A stretch of 64,000 bases of DNA from NCBI RefSeq assembly GCF_050033475.1, contig NZ_CP188319.1, positions 310,001-374,000 on the forward strand. Reading direction: 5' to 3'. The notes beneath the pieces were generated by a model, which was not told where the DNA came from, did no database searches, and worked only from the letters and a program-made list of their open reading frames with translations. The DNA comes from Cetobacterium sp050033475 (GTDB lineage: Bacteria; Fusobacteriota; Fusobacteriia; Fusobacteriales; Fusobacteriaceae). Shown piece after piece: positions 9,123-18,295 of this stretch (position 1 is the stretch's first letter; each line of letters starts with the position of its first letter). Position numbers and translations under genes: made by a program.

Positions 9123-10466
9123 TTAAAATGGAAATTTCATTCCACCTTTATTTCCTTTCATTCCTGGAATGTTAGGAAATTTTCCTGAAGAAAACATTTT
9201 CATCATTTCCTTCATTTGTTCAAATTGTTTCAAAAGTTTATTAACATCTGAAACATCTGTTCCACTACCTTTTGCTATACGTTGCTTTCTTGAAGCCTTT
9301 AAGATTTCAGGTTTTTTTCTTTCCTCTTTAGTCATTGATTGAATAATTGCTTCAACTTTTTTCATTTCTTTTTCAGCTGGAGCAAGATCTCCTATTTGAC
9401 CTACACCTGGTAACATTTTTAAAATGCTTCCTAAAGGACCTAACTTTTTAATATTTTGTAATTGCTTCAAAAAGTCATCTAAATCAAATTTTTGAGTTCT
9501 AATTTTTTCTTCTAATGATTTTGCATCATTTTCATCAATAGCTTGTTGAGCTTTTTCAACTAAAGATACAACATCACCCATTCCAAGAATTCTTGATGCG
9601 ATTCTTTCTGGATGGAATAACTCTAAATCCTCTATTTTTTCACCAGTTCCTACAAATTTTATCGATTTACCAACAACTGATTTTATAGAAAGAGCTGCTC
9701 CTCCTCTTGTATCTCCATCAAACTTCGTTAAAATAACTCCATCAATACTTAAAGCACTATTAAAAGATTCAGCTAAATTTACAGCATCCTGTCCTATCAT
9801 TGCATCTACAACTAGTAGGATTTCTTGTGGTCTAACAGATTTCTTTATATTTTTTAGTTCTTCCATTAAATGTTCATCTATATGTAATCTTCCTGCTGTA
9901 TCTATAATCAGATAAGTTGAATTAGCTTCTTTTGCTTTTTCTAATCCTCTCTCACATATTCCTACAGCATCTTTACTACCCTCTTCAAAATAAACAGGCA
10001 CATCTATTTGCTTTCCTAAAACTTCTAACTGTTTCATCGCTGCTGGTCTATAAACATCCGCAGCAACCATAAATGGTTTTTCTCCTGTTTTCTTTAAATA
10101 ATTTGATAATTTTGCAGCAAAAGTTGTTTTTCCTGCTCCTTGTAATCCAGCTAACATTATAACTGTTGGATTTCTAACCCCTTTAGTTAATCTAGAATTA
10201 GTTCCTCCTAATAGTTCTACAAGTTCATCATTTACTATTTTTATAAATTGTTGTCCTGGATTAATTCCAGTAATAACTTCTGTTCCAATTGCTTTCTCTT
10301 GGATTCTATTTATAAATTCTTTAACAACTTTATAGTTAACGTCAGCTTCTAAAAGAGACATTTTTACTTCTCTTAAAGCTTCTTTTATATTACTTTCACT
10401 TAATTTTCCATGACCTCTTACTTTTTTAAATATGTCTTGAAATCTAGCTCCTAAATTATCTAACAT
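9123..10466 (-). CDS. ffh: Signal recognition particle GTPase
   Basis: SRP54 homologue that binds 4.5S RNA and signal sequences and targets nascent membrane proteins to FtsY. N domain about 1-90, G domain with GLQGAGKTT (P-loop), DTAGR, and TKFDGDTRGG, then a methionine-rich M domain ending in a GMKGNKGGMKFPF tail. A longer reading opens at a GTG two codons upstream, but AGAGGTGACT lies just 5' of the ATG at 10466, so that ATG is preferred (447 residues). It is preceded at a 15-base spacing by ylxM, the usual partner in Firmicutes and relatives. Confidence 0.96.
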   Translation of the reverse strand: MLDNLGARFQDIFKKVRGHGKLSESNIKEALREVKMSLLEADVNYKVVKEFINRIQEKAIGTEVITGINPGQQFIKIVNDELVELLGGTNSRLTKGVRNPTVIMLAGLQGAGKTTFAAKLSNYLKKTGEKPFMVAADVYRPAAMKQLEVLGKQIDVPVYFEEGSKDAVGICERGLEKAKEANSTYLIIDTAGRLHIDEHLMEELKNIKKSVRPQEILLVVDAMIGQDAVNLAESFNSALSIDGVILTKFDGDTRGGAALSIKSVVGKSIKFVGTGEKIEDLELFHPERIASRILGMGDVVSLVEKAQQAIDENDAKSLEEKIRTQKFDLDDFLKQLQNIKKLGPLGSILKMLPGVGQIGDLAPAEKEMKKVEAIIQSMTKEERKKPEILKASRKQRIAKGSGTDVSDVNKLLKQFEQMKEMMKMFSSGKFPNIPGMKGNKGGMKFPF

Positions 10467-10481
10467 AGTCACCTCTATATA

Positions 10482-10793
10482 TTAAAAGATTTCTTCAATT
10501 ATTTTATCTAATTTTTCCTTAGTAAAATCTTTTTTTAATTCTATTAACTCTTGATATATTTCCTGTTCTTTCTTATGAAAACCTATTTTATCTTCATAAT
10601 CTCTAAGTATTTTTATACCTCTTTTGATATTATCATACACAGCTTGTCTACTTACACTATGTCTTTTGGCAATCTCACTAAGAGATAAGTCTTCCTCAAA
10701 ATGTAAAAGAAGATATTCCTTTTGCCTGTCACTTAGAAGATTCTTATAATAATCTAAAAGTACAGAAACTTCTATTAATTCATCTAATTCCAT
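10482..10793 (-). CDS. ylxM: YlxM/p13-like DNA-binding protein, SRP-associated
   Basis: Small helix-turn-helix protein of the UPF0122 family, usually encoded just before ffh and proposed to modulate SRP. The product starts MELDELIEVSVLLDYYKNLLS and has a sigma-70 region 4-like HTH (LSLSEIAKRHSVSRQAVYDNI, roughly residues 35-55). A GTG four codons upstream is also open. However, the -10 box of a consensus promoter lies at 10808-10813, putting the transcript start near 10801, so the GTG at 10805 would not be in the mRNA; ATG at 10793 is used here (103 residues). Confidence 0.88.
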   Translation of the reverse strand: MELDELIEVSVLLDYYKNLLSDRQKEYLLLHFEEDLSLSEIAKRHSVSRQAVYDNIKRGIKILRDYEDKIGFHKKEQEIYQELIELKKDFTKEKLDKIIEEIF

Positions 10794-10807
10794 AATATCA
10801 CCCACAT

Positions 10808-10836
10808 ATTATATATAATTCTACGTTCCATGTCAA
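10808..10836 (-). promoter_or_regulatory. Consensus promoter for ylxM-ffh-rpsP
   Basis: Perfect TTGACA (10836-10831), 17-base spacer, perfect TATAAT (10813-10808) on the minus strand. The predicted start near 10801 leaves only about 8 bases before the ylxM ATG, so the mRNA would be almost leaderless, with GGGTGAT at its very 5' end. Confidence 0.85.
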
Positions 10837-10863
10837 GGTTTTTTTCTTTACATTTTTTTTATT

Positions 10864-10892
10864 AAAAAATAAGGTGAACTAAACGTTCACCT
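10864..10892 (-). terminator. Intrinsic terminator after purA
   Basis: AGGTGAAC (10872-10879) pairs with GTTCACCT (10885-10892) around a 5-base loop. On the minus strand it is followed by TATTTTTTAA. It closes the ymdB-to-purA unit just before the ylxM promoter. Confidence 0.8.
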
Positions 10893-10907
10893 CTATTTTT
10901 TATAAAA

Positions 10908-12188
10908 CTAAATTTCTTGTAAGAATATATTTTGAGTTCTGTCAGGTCCTACAGAAACAACTGTAATTTGACATCCTAAAATTTCTTCCATTCTTTTTAT
11001 ATATTTTTTACAATTTTCAGGTAATAACTCATAATCTTTAATTTGAGTTATATCCTCTGTCCATCCAGGTAATTCCTCATATACAGCTTTTGCTCTTGCT
11101 AATTTCTCTGTAGCTGCTGGAACTGTTGTATAAACTTTTCCATCGATTTCATAACCTGTACATATTTTAATTGTATCTAATCCACTTAAAACATCTATCT
11201 TAGTTATAACTACATCTGTTAATCCGTTAATTTCTACTGCATATTTTCCAACAACTAAATCTAACCATCCACATCTTCTAGGTCTTCCTGTTGTAGCTCC
11301 GAATTCTCCACCAACTTGTCTGATTTTCTCTCCTAACTCATTATCTAATTCTGTTACGAAAGGTCCTTCTCCAACTCTTGTAGTGTAAGCTTTCATTACT
11401 CCAATAACTCTATCTATTTTTCTAGGAGATACTCCAGCTCCAGTTGTTACTCCTCCACTTGTAGGTGATGAAGAAGTTACATATGGATATGTTCCATAGT
11501 TTATATCAAGCATCATTGCTTGAGCCCCTTCAAATAATACAAATTTATCTTGATCTAAAGCTTCATTTATTTCAGGAACTGAATCAATTATTCTATGTTT
11601 TAATTTTTCAGCATAACCTTTATATTCTTCAAATATTTCTTCGTAAGACATTTCTGGTGCATTATAAATTTTAGCGAATAATTCATTTTTCTCTTCTAAA
11701 TTTCTTTTTAGTTTTTCACCAAAAATTTCCATATCTAAAAGATCAACTGCTCTAATTCCAACTCTTGAGAATTTATCAGCATAACAAGGTCCAATTCCTC
11801 TTTTAGTTGTTCCTATTTTATTTGCTCCACTTTTTTCCTCTTTTAAAATATCTAATTGAACATGGTAAGGCATTATTATATGAGCTCTATCACTTATAAA
11901 TAAATGATCTACCTTAGCTCCTTTTTCTTCTAATGTTGATAGCTCTTTTAATAAAACTTTTGGATCAACTACTACTCCTGGTCCAATTATACATTTTCCT
12001 TGTCCATGTAACATTCCTGAAGGTAATAGATGAAGTATAAACTTCTCTCCATTTACAACCACTGTATGCCCAGCATTGTTTCCTCCTTGAAATCTTACTA
12101 CATAGTCAGCCTTATGTCCTAAAACATCTATAATTTTTCCTTTTCCTTCGTCTCCCCATTGGGTTCCAACTACAACATATCCTGCCAT
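10908..12188 (-). CDS. purA: Adenylosuccinate synthetase
   Basis: Catalyses GTP-dependent condensation of IMP and aspartate to adenylosuccinate, the first committed step to AMP. At 426 residues it is full length. The N-terminal GTP loop QWGDEGKGK (near 9-17, with catalytic Asp) is present, followed by NAGHTVV, GTTKRGIGPCY and GRPRRCGWLDLV, all family signatures. It is the last gene of the unit ymdB-prmA-cmk-waaA-trmB-purA and lies 15 bases from trmB. No other purine gene is nearby. Confidence 0.97.
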   Translation of the reverse strand: MAGYVVVGTQWGDEGKGKIIDVLGHKADYVVRFQGGNNAGHTVVVNGEKFILHLLPSGMLHGQGKCIIGPGVVVDPKVLLKELSTLEEKGAKVDHLFISDRAHIIMPYHVQLDILKEEKSGANKIGTTKRGIGPCYADKFSRVGIRAVDLLDMEIFGEKLKRNLEEKNELFAKIYNAPEMSYEEIFEEYKGYAEKLKHRIIDSVPEINEALDQDKFVLFEGAQAMMLDINYGTYPYVTSSSPTSGGVTTGAGVSPRKIDRVIGVMKAYTTRVGEGPFVTELDNELGEKIRQVGGEFGATTGRPRRCGWLDLVVGKYAVEINGLTDVVITKIDVLSGLDTIKICTGYEIDGKVYTTVPAATEKLARAKAVYEELPGWTEDITQIKDYELLPENCKKYIKRMEEILGCQITVVSVGPDRTQNIFLQEI

Positions 12189-12203
12189 TGACTTTCCTCC
12201 AAA

Positions 12204-12902
12204 CTATTTTATTTTTTCTATTTCAATATAGTTAATATTTTTATTATGTTTGCAAATAAATAAATCTTCAAATTCAGTTCTTATATTATCTATTGCCTTT
12301 GGACTATTGTGAAGGTCATCAGTATGATATACAACATTATATCCATCTAAATCCTTTGCAAATTCTAAAACATCTGCATAATATTGATCATGATCTGTTT
12401 TAAAAAATAATTTTCCATTTTTTTTCATAATCTTATTTAAAAGTTCGAATAATGATGGCTGAAGAATTCTATTTTTCTCATTTCCTTCCCAAGGGTCTGG
12501 AAAATTTATATATAATCCTTCTATTTCATTTTCCCCAATAAAATCTAGGATTTCTTCTCCTCTTCTTCTAATAAATAAAACATTTTCTAAATTTCTGCTT
12601 TCAGCTTTTCTTGCAGATAAAACTAATCTTTTAAATCTAATTTCCAAAGCCATATGATTTCTATCTGGATACTTTTGAGCCATTCCAACTGCAAAGTTTC
12701 CACTTCCAGAACCTATTTCTAAATAAATTGGCTTGTCATGTTTAAAAAATTGTCTCCAATTTCCTCTATTAGAATCCATAATCTCCTTATCGTAAACGAT
12801 ATAGTCAGGATAATCTACCAACTTTACCATATAAGGATTATAATGTTTTCTTGCATAAGCAAAAAAATGCTTCCATAACGTATCTTCTAATCTTTCTGAC
12901 AT
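12204..12902 (-). CDS. trmB: tRNA (guanine-N7-)-methyltransferase
   Basis: SAM-dependent enzyme that makes m7G46 in the tRNA variable loop. The 232-residue protein has an N-terminal extension, SAM-binding motif YLEIGSGSGNFAVGMA (near 76-91), and the family block INFPDPWEGNEKNRILQP (near 133-150), which supports TrmB over other Rossmann methyltransferases. It lies between waaA and purA with short gaps, and a conserved GKLFFKTDHDQYYAD segment follows. Confidence 0.9.
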   Translation of the reverse strand: MSERLEDTLWKHFFAYARKHYNPYMVKLVDYPDYIVYDKEIMDSNRGNWRQFFKHDKPIYLEIGSGSGNFAVGMAQKYPDRNHMALEIRFKRLVLSARKAESRNLENVLFIRRRGEEILDFIGENEIEGLYINFPDPWEGNEKNRILQPSLFELLNKIMKKNGKLFFKTDHDQYYADVLEFAKDLDGYNVVYHTDDLHNSPKAIDNIRTEFEDLFICKHNKNINYIEIEKIK

Positions 12903-12925
12903 TTGTCCTCCAAAACTTCTATATT

Positions 12926-14161
12926 TTAAATCATTTTTTCTATTTTATCTAGTATTTTTTGTGCTACATCCCTATTTTTTTGAAAAAAATATTTTATTTC
13001 TTCATTAGATGAGCTATTTTTTTCAATTTTTTCAATGGTTTTTAGAAATTCTTCCTTACTTTTAATTTTATATCCTAAATTATTTTTTAAGATATCTCTA
13101 GAGATGTCCTTAACATTTTGTAAAAATTCTCCAAAAATTGGAGTTTTACAATAAAATAAAGGTTCTAATAAACTATGTCCACCTATATTAACCAATGTTC
13201 CACCTACAAAAGCTACATCACATATACTATAAAATTTCCTTAAAACTCCCATTTTATTAACTAAAATAACATCTACATCACTCTTTGAATTGATAATATC
13301 AGGATATATTCCAACTTTTAAATTAAAATTCTTTATTTTTTCTTTTATTTCCGAAATTCTTTCTAAATGTCTAGGAACAATTACTAAAATTTTTGATTTA
13401 CATTTCCATTCTTTAAAAACTTCTAATATAATCTCGTCTTCACCTGTTCTAGTACTTCCAGCTACGAATATCTTTTTATTTTCAATAGACAATTCTTTTT
13501 TTAAAATTTCTATTTCTTTTTCTGTATATTTTTCAAAATTTATATCAAATTTTAAATTCCCACAATTTTCAACTTTTTTTTCCTCTGCACCTAAATTGAT
13601 TATTTTTAATCTATCTTCCTCAGTTTGCATAGCAAAAAAAGAAATCTTCTTCAACAAAAATTTTAAAACAAATCTTAACTTCAAATATCTTTTAAAACTT
13701 CTATCAGATATTCTTCCATTTACCAATATAACTTTAGAATACTTAGCTCCTAAATTTATAAAATTTGGCCAAATTTCAGTTTCAATTAAAATAATAAATT
13801 TTATTTTAATTAATTTAAAGATTTTTTTTAATAGATAATTACTATCTAAAGGAAAATATATTATATCTATATTTTCTTTATTTTCATACCTTTTTTTTGC
13901 TATTTCATAACCAGTATCTGTAAAAACACTTATTAATATTTTATTTTTATAATTTTCTTCTAATTTTCTTATTAATCCCTCTGATAAATTTATTTCGCCA
14001 ACTGATGAACAATGTAGCCAAATATATTCTTCATTAAATTTTAAGTTTTTAAAATTTTGAAAAATTCTTTTTTGAAAAAATTTTCTTTTCTTAGAATTAA
14101 AAATATAAATAAAGAACAATATTGGATATATTAATACTATTCTAAATAAATTATAAATCAT
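12926..14161 (-). CDS. waaA: 3-deoxy-D-manno-octulosonic acid (Kdo) transferase
   Basis: GT30 family enzyme that transfers Kdo from CMP-Kdo to lipid IV-A at the inner membrane, starting the LPS core. The 411-residue protein begins with a hydrophobic anchor (about 1-20) and has the family blocks WLHCSSVGEINLSEGL (near 48-63), VSVFTDTGYEIAKKRY, and LVNGRISDRSFKRY. A late GGTLVNIGGHSLLEP block forms the nucleotide-sugar site. It shows the cell has an LPS outer membrane. It follows cmk by 3 bases. The gene is more AT-rich and lysine/isoleucine-rich than its neighbours. Confidence 0.92.
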   Translation of the reverse strand: MIYNLFRIVLIYPILFFIYIFNSKKRKFFQKRIFQNFKNLKFNEEYIWLHCSSVGEINLSEGLIRKLEENYKNKILISVFTDTGYEIAKKRYENKENIDIIYFPLDSNYLLKKIFKLIKIKFIILIETEIWPNFINLGAKYSKVILVNGRISDRSFKRYLKLRFVLKFLLKKISFFAMQTEEDRLKIINLGAEEKKVENCGNLKFDINFEKYTEKEIEILKKELSIENKKIFVAGSTRTGEDEIILEVFKEWKCKSKILVIVPRHLERISEIKEKIKNFNLKVGIYPDIINSKSDVDVILVNKMGVLRKFYSICDVAFVGGTLVNIGGHSLLEPLFYCKTPIFGEFLQNVKDISRDILKNNLGYKIKSKEEFLKTIEKIEKNSSSNEEIKYFFQKNRDVAQKILDKIEKMI

Positions 14162-14164
14162 AAT

Positions 14165-14827
14165 TTATTCTCCGATTTTTGTATCTATTAATTCAGATAT
14201 TTCGTTTACTACTTCTTCTATATTTAAAAAACTAGTATCTATTTCTACCGCATCTTCAGCTTTCTTCAAAGGACTTTCTTTTCTTGTAGAATCTATAAAA
14301 TCTCTTTCTTTTATACTTTCTAAAACCTTTTCAAAATCTTCTTTTATATTTTTACTTTCATAATCCTTCATTCTTCTTTTTGCTCTCTCTTCTGGAGAAG
14401 CTACTAAAAATACCTTTAAATTTGCATTTGGAAATACAACTGTTCCAATATCTCTTCCATCTAAAATTACTTTTTTCCCAAAGCTAATTTTTCTCTGAAG
14501 GTCAACTAATTTTTCTCTTACTTCTTTTATTGCTGCAACTGGAGATACTATTGCTGCAACTTCTGGTGTTCTTATTGCTTGAGATACATTTTTACCATTT
14601 AATATAAAATTTTCTCCTTGAATATCTATATTTATATCATCTAAAGAATTTACAACTTTTTGGATATCTTTTACAGCAATATCATTTTCCAACATGTATA
14701 AAGCTACCATTCTATACATAGCACCTGTATCTAAATATGTTAAACCATAATTTTTAGCTATTATTTTTGCAATTGTGCTTTTTCCACTTCCTGCAGGTCC
14801 ATCTATTGCTACAATAAAATTCTTCAT
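14165..14827 (-). CDS. cmk: Cytidylate kinase
   Basis: Phosphorylates CMP and dCMP using ATP. The 220-residue protein opens with the P-loop IDGPAGSGKSTIAK (near 8-21), then YLDTGAMYRMVALYML and LDGRDIGTVVFPNA, typical of Cmk. It sits next to waaA; since CMP-Kdo use releases CMP, recycling fits the context, though cmk is a general housekeeping gene. Confidence 0.95.
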   Translation of the reverse strand: MKNFIVAIDGPAGSGKSTIAKIIAKNYGLTYLDTGAMYRMVALYMLENDIAVKDIQKVVNSLDDINIDIQGENFILNGKNVSQAIRTPEVAAIVSPVAAIKEVREKLVDLQRKISFGKKVILDGRDIGTVVFPNANLKVFLVASPEERAKRRMKDYESKNIKEDFEKVLESIKERDFIDSTRKESPLKKAEDAVEIDTSFLNIEEVVNEISELIDTKIGE

Positions 14828-14840
14828 CTCTCTCCTCCAA

Positions 14841-15770
14841 CTATGCTTGTATAAGCATTGCTCTCCATTCTTTATCTGCTTTTATTTCCAATATTTCAAA
14901 CCCTATTTCTCTTACTTCTTTTTCCAATAAAGGTAATTTATCTTCAATTATTCCTGAAAATATTATTAATCCACCTTTTTTTACTACTCTTGAAATATCC
15001 TTTAATAAAAGTAATAATACATCTGCTAATATATTTGCTACAACAACATCAAATTTTTTATCCTTTACAACTGATATTAAATCTCCTAAATATACTTCAG
15101 CTTTTTCTTCAGATATTTTATTTAATAATAAATTTTCTTTTGCAGATTCTACTGCTAATTCATCAATATCAGTTCCATAAACTTCTTTAGCTCCTAATCT
15201 TTCTGCAGCAACCATAAGTATCCCTGATCCAGTTCCAACATCTATTACACTGTCTTCAGGTTTTATGTTTTCTTCCATAATTTTTAGACATAAAGAAGTA
15301 GTTGGATGAGAACCTGTTCCGAAAGCTCTTCCTGGATCTAATTCAATAACTAATTCATCCTCTTGAACCTCATATTCTCTCCATGTAGGTTTTACAACAA
15401 ATCTATCACTTACTTTTTCTGGATAAAGATATTTTTTCCAGTTATTTTGATAATCTTCCTCTTCATATTCATAAAAATCTATAGTATAAATTACATCATC
15501 TCTATCTCCGAAAACTTCTTGAAATTTATCTGATATAATTTTATTTCTTCTTTCTGAATATGGATTTAAAGGAAAATATGCAGATATTGCATAATCTACC
15601 ATTAAAAACTGTCTTTCATCCTTATAAAAATTTAAAGGATTTTTCTCTTTTAAAGGTTCATCAATTTTTAATCCTGTAGCTCCAAAACCATAAAATATAT
15701 CTGATATTTCCTTTTGAGTTTTCTCTATATTGTCACTGTCAAAAATAACCTTTATTTCTACTACCTTCAT
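14841..15770 (-). CDS. prmA: Ribosomal protein L11 methyltransferase
   Basis: SAM-dependent trimethylation of L11. The protein has 309 residues. An N-terminal substrate-recognition region is followed by the PrmA signature DPGRAFGTGSHPTTSLCL (near 144-161) and SAM motif VIDVGTGSGILMVAA (near 175-189), then VVANILADVLL. It follows ymdB by 14 bases and precedes cmk by 13 bases in the same unit. Confidence 0.94.
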   Translation of the reverse strand: MKVVEIKVIFDSDNIEKTQKEISDIFYGFGATGLKIDEPLKEKNPLNFYKDERQFLMVDYAISAYFPLNPYSERRNKIISDKFQEVFGDRDDVIYTIDFYEYEEEDYQNNWKKYLYPEKVSDRFVVKPTWREYEVQEDELVIELDPGRAFGTGSHPTTSLCLKIMEENIKPEDSVIDVGTGSGILMVAAERLGAKEVYGTDIDELAVESAKENLLLNKISEEKAEVYLGDLISVVKDKKFDVVVANILADVLLLLLKDISRVVKKGGLIIFSGIIEDKLPLLEKEVREIGFEILEIKADKEWRAMLIQA

Positions 15771-15784
15771 TAATCTCTCCTATT

Positions 15785-16576
15785 TTAAAATACTCCTAAT
15801 TCAATTAGGGACATGTTAATTCTTTCTATACTTGAACATTCTCCTGTTTCATCATCTATATCTACTTCTAATCCATTTATTCTTTCGTTTCCTTCAGCTA
15901 TTTCAAATCTTTGAGGTAAACTATTTAAGAATTTAGGAATTATTGATTCCTTAGTCATTCCTATAATTCCATTATCTGATCCTGTCATTCCAACATCTGT
16001 TATATATCCTGTTCCATCTAATAATATTTTATTATCAGCTGTCTGAATATGTGTATGTGTTCCATAAAGTAAAGATACTTTTCCATCTAAATATTTTCCT
16101 AAAGCTATTTTTTCAGATGTCGCTTCAGCATGGAAATCAATAATAATTGTTTTACATTGCTTTCTTACTTCTTCTACAATTTCATTACCTTTTATAAAAG
16201 GACAATCTATAGGTGGCATAAATACTCTACCCTGTAAAGAAATTACTCCTATTTTATTACCCTTTCTATCTTCTTTTATTACATATCCACTTCCAGGAAC
16301 ACCTAAAGCATAATTATATGGTCTTAAAACATTATTATTTCTATCTAAGTATTCGTATATTTCTTTTTTATCCCAAATATGATTTCCACCTGTTATTACA
16401 TCTACTCCCCAGCTAAATAATTCTTCACATAATTTTACTGTTATTCCGAATCCAGCAGCTGCATTTTCTCCATTTACAATTATAAAATCATATTTTGATT
16501 TATACTTATCCAAATAAGCTTTTAAAATATCTCTACCTGGTTTCCCAACGATATCTCCAACGACTAATATCTTCAT
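15785..16576 (-). CDS. ymdB: YmdB-type metallophosphoesterase (cyclic nucleotide phosphodiesterase family)
   Basis: TIGR00282 family calcineurin-like phosphoesterase; the Bacillus subtilis member hydrolyses 2',3'- and 3',5'-cNMPs. Metal-binding motifs are visible: GDIVGKPGR (near 7), VNGENAAAGFG (near 34), GGNHIWDKKE (near 62), DFHAEATSEK and GTHTHIQTADN. At 263 residues it is the usual length. The neighbour across a terminator is RNase Y; rny and ymdB are also adjacent in Bacillus. It is the first gene of a six-gene unit ending at purA. Confidence 0.92.
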   Translation of the reverse strand: MKILVVGDIVGKPGRDILKAYLDKYKSKYDFIIVNGENAAAGFGITVKLCEELFSWGVDVITGGNHIWDKKEIYEYLDRNNNVLRPYNYALGVPGSGYVIKEDRKGNKIGVISLQGRVFMPPIDCPFIKGNEIVEEVRKQCKTIIIDFHAEATSEKIALGKYLDGKVSLLYGTHTHIQTADNKILLDGTGYITDVGMTGSDNGIIGMTKESIIPKFLNSLPQRFEIAEGNERINGLEVDIDDETGECSSIERINMSLIELGVF

Positions 16577-16630
16577 TTTTTCCTTCTTTCTATTTAAAGT
16601 TACACATATTTTTTATAAATTTCAATGAAC

Positions 16631-16659
16631 ATTATAACATTTTTCCCTTGAAAATAAAA
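16631..16659 (-). promoter_or_regulatory. Extended -10 promoter for ymdB operon
   Basis: Minus strand TGTTATAAT (TATAAT at 16636-16631) is an extended -10 box. The position 17 bases upstream is TTTTAT, a poor -35. It lies between the rny terminator and ymdB. Confidence 0.45.
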
Positions 16660-16673
16660 CTTTAAAATAAAAT

Positions 16674-16700
16674 AAAACCCTCATATAATATGAGGGTTTT
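16674..16700 (-). terminator. Intrinsic terminator after rny
   Basis: A 12-bp perfect stem, AAAACCCTCATA (16674-16685) with TATGAGGGTTTT (16689-16700), with a 3-base loop. The T-rich descending arm and following TATTTTATTTT on the minus strand complete it. Confidence 0.88.
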
Positions 16701-16704
16701 ATCA

Positions 16705-18270
16705 CTATTTTGCGTATTCTACTGCTCTTGTTTCTCTTAAAATTGTAACTTTTATTTGTCCAGGATACTGCATTGTTTCCTCGATTTTCTTAGCTACATC
16801 TCTTGCCATTTTAGTTGCAGAATCATCTGAAACTACTTCTGGATTTATTATAATTCTAATCTCTCTACCTGCTTGAATTGCATATGATGATTCAACTCCA
16901 TCAAATGATGTTGCAATTTCTTCTAAACTCTCTAATCTCTTCAAATAAGCAGATAATGTTTCTCTTCTAGCTCCAGGTCTTGATGCTGATATAGCATCTG
17001 ATGCTTGAACTAGTATAGCTTCAACACTTTCAAACTCAACTTCATTATGGTGAGCCATTACAGCATTTATTACTTCTGGTTTTTCTCCAAATTTCTTTAA
17101 GAATTCTCCACCAATTAAAGCGTGAGAAGCCTCAATATCATGTTCTAGAACTTTACCTACATCATGTAATAATCCTGCTCTTTTAGCAAGCTCTGTATCT
17201 GCTCCAATCTCTGCTGCTAAATTAGCAGCTAATTTTGCAACCTCAATCGAATGTGTTAACACATTTTGTCCATAACTTGTTCTATATTTTAATTTACCTA
17301 AAGTTTTTATTATTTCTATATGCATTCCTGGAATTCCTAATTCAAGTAAAGCTTGTTCTCCAGAATCTAAAATATCTTTTTCAATTTCTTTTCTAGCTTT
17401 ATTTACAACTTCTTCTATCTTTCCTGGATGAATTCTTCCATCAGTTATAAGTTTCTCAATAGCTCTTCTTGCAACTTCTCTTCTCACTCCATCAAAACTC
17501 GATAGAACAACTGCCTCAGGAGTATCATCTATTATTATATCTACTCCTGTTAAAGCTTCAATAGCTCTTATATTTCTTCCTTCTCTACCTATTATTCTAC
17601 CCTTCATTTCATCGTTAGGTAAATTAACAACAGATACAGTGGCATCTACTACATATTCTGAAGAAGCTTTTCCTATTGCTGTAGATAAAATTCTTCTAGA
17701 AATTCTATCTTTTTCTTCTTCTAATTTTCCTTCATATTCTCTAATAGCAACTGCCGTTTCATGGATTAAATCATCTTTTAATTTTGAAATAAGCATTTCC
17801 TTAGCATCTGATTTTGACATTCCAGAAATTCTTTCTAATTCTGCTTCTTGAGCAACTTTTAAATTATCTATTTCGTCTTTTTTCTCTTCTAATTCTTCCG
17901 CTGCTTTTTCTAAATCCTGTGATTTAACCTCTAATTTTTCCAATTTATTATCTAAAGTTTCTTCTTTTCTAGCTAATCTTGTTTCTTTTTGTAATAAATC
18001 ATTTTTAGCTATTTTAATTTCTTTTTCTGCTTCTTCTTTCATATAATAAACTGTTTCTTTTGCTTTTAATTCTATTTCTTTTCCTCTAGCTAAAGCTTCT
18101 TTCTCAGCTCTTTCTAAAAGCTCCTTAGCCTTCAACTTAGCCTTTGTTCTCTCATCTTCTAAATCATTTAACTCGGCTATTTTTTTATCTATAACAGACT
18201 TTTTATATAGCATTGATATAACTATACATAGTCCGATTATTACCAATCCTGTGGTTATTACAAAATTCAT
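16705..18270 (-). CDS. rny: Ribonuclease Y
   Basis: Membrane-anchored endoribonuclease that initiates mRNA decay. At 521 residues: TM helix about 3-20, long charged coiled coil about 25-190, KH domain with IIGREGRNIRAIE (near 225-237) and an HD domain with RAGLLHDVGK (near 362-371) followed by EDIEASH and AHHNEVE; the tail ends in AVEYAK. The ATG has GGGAAG upstream. It is the last gene of a four-gene unit with a lipoprotein and an RsbW/RsbV-like pair, 25 bases after the STAS gene. Confidence 0.96.
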   Translation of the reverse strand: MNFVITTGLVIIGLCIVISMLYKKSVIDKKIAELNDLEDERTKAKLKAKELLERAEKEALARGKEIELKAKETVYYMKEEAEKEIKIAKNDLLQKETRLARKEETLDNKLEKLEVKSQDLEKAAEELEEKKDEIDNLKVAQEAELERISGMSKSDAKEMLISKLKDDLIHETAVAIREYEGKLEEEKDRISRRILSTAIGKASSEYVVDATVSVVNLPNDEMKGRIIGREGRNIRAIEALTGVDIIIDDTPEAVVLSSFDGVRREVARRAIEKLITDGRIHPGKIEEVVNKARKEIEKDILDSGEQALLELGIPGMHIEIIKTLGKLKYRTSYGQNVLTHSIEVAKLAANLAAEIGADTELAKRAGLLHDVGKVLEHDIEASHALIGGEFLKKFGEKPEVINAVMAHHNEVEFESVEAILVQASDAISASRPGARRETLSAYLKRLESLEEIATSFDGVESSYAIQAGREIRIIINPEVVSDDSATKMARDVAKKIEETMQYPGQIKVTILRETRAVEYAK

Positions 18271-18295
18271 ACGCTTCCCTTTCCTTTTATGTATT

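Noticed and set aside
13290..13838. 182-codon open frame on the plus strand
   Set aside because: Exactly antisense to waaA, a recognised gene; AT-rich sequence leaves few stops on the opposite strand. No ribosome site.
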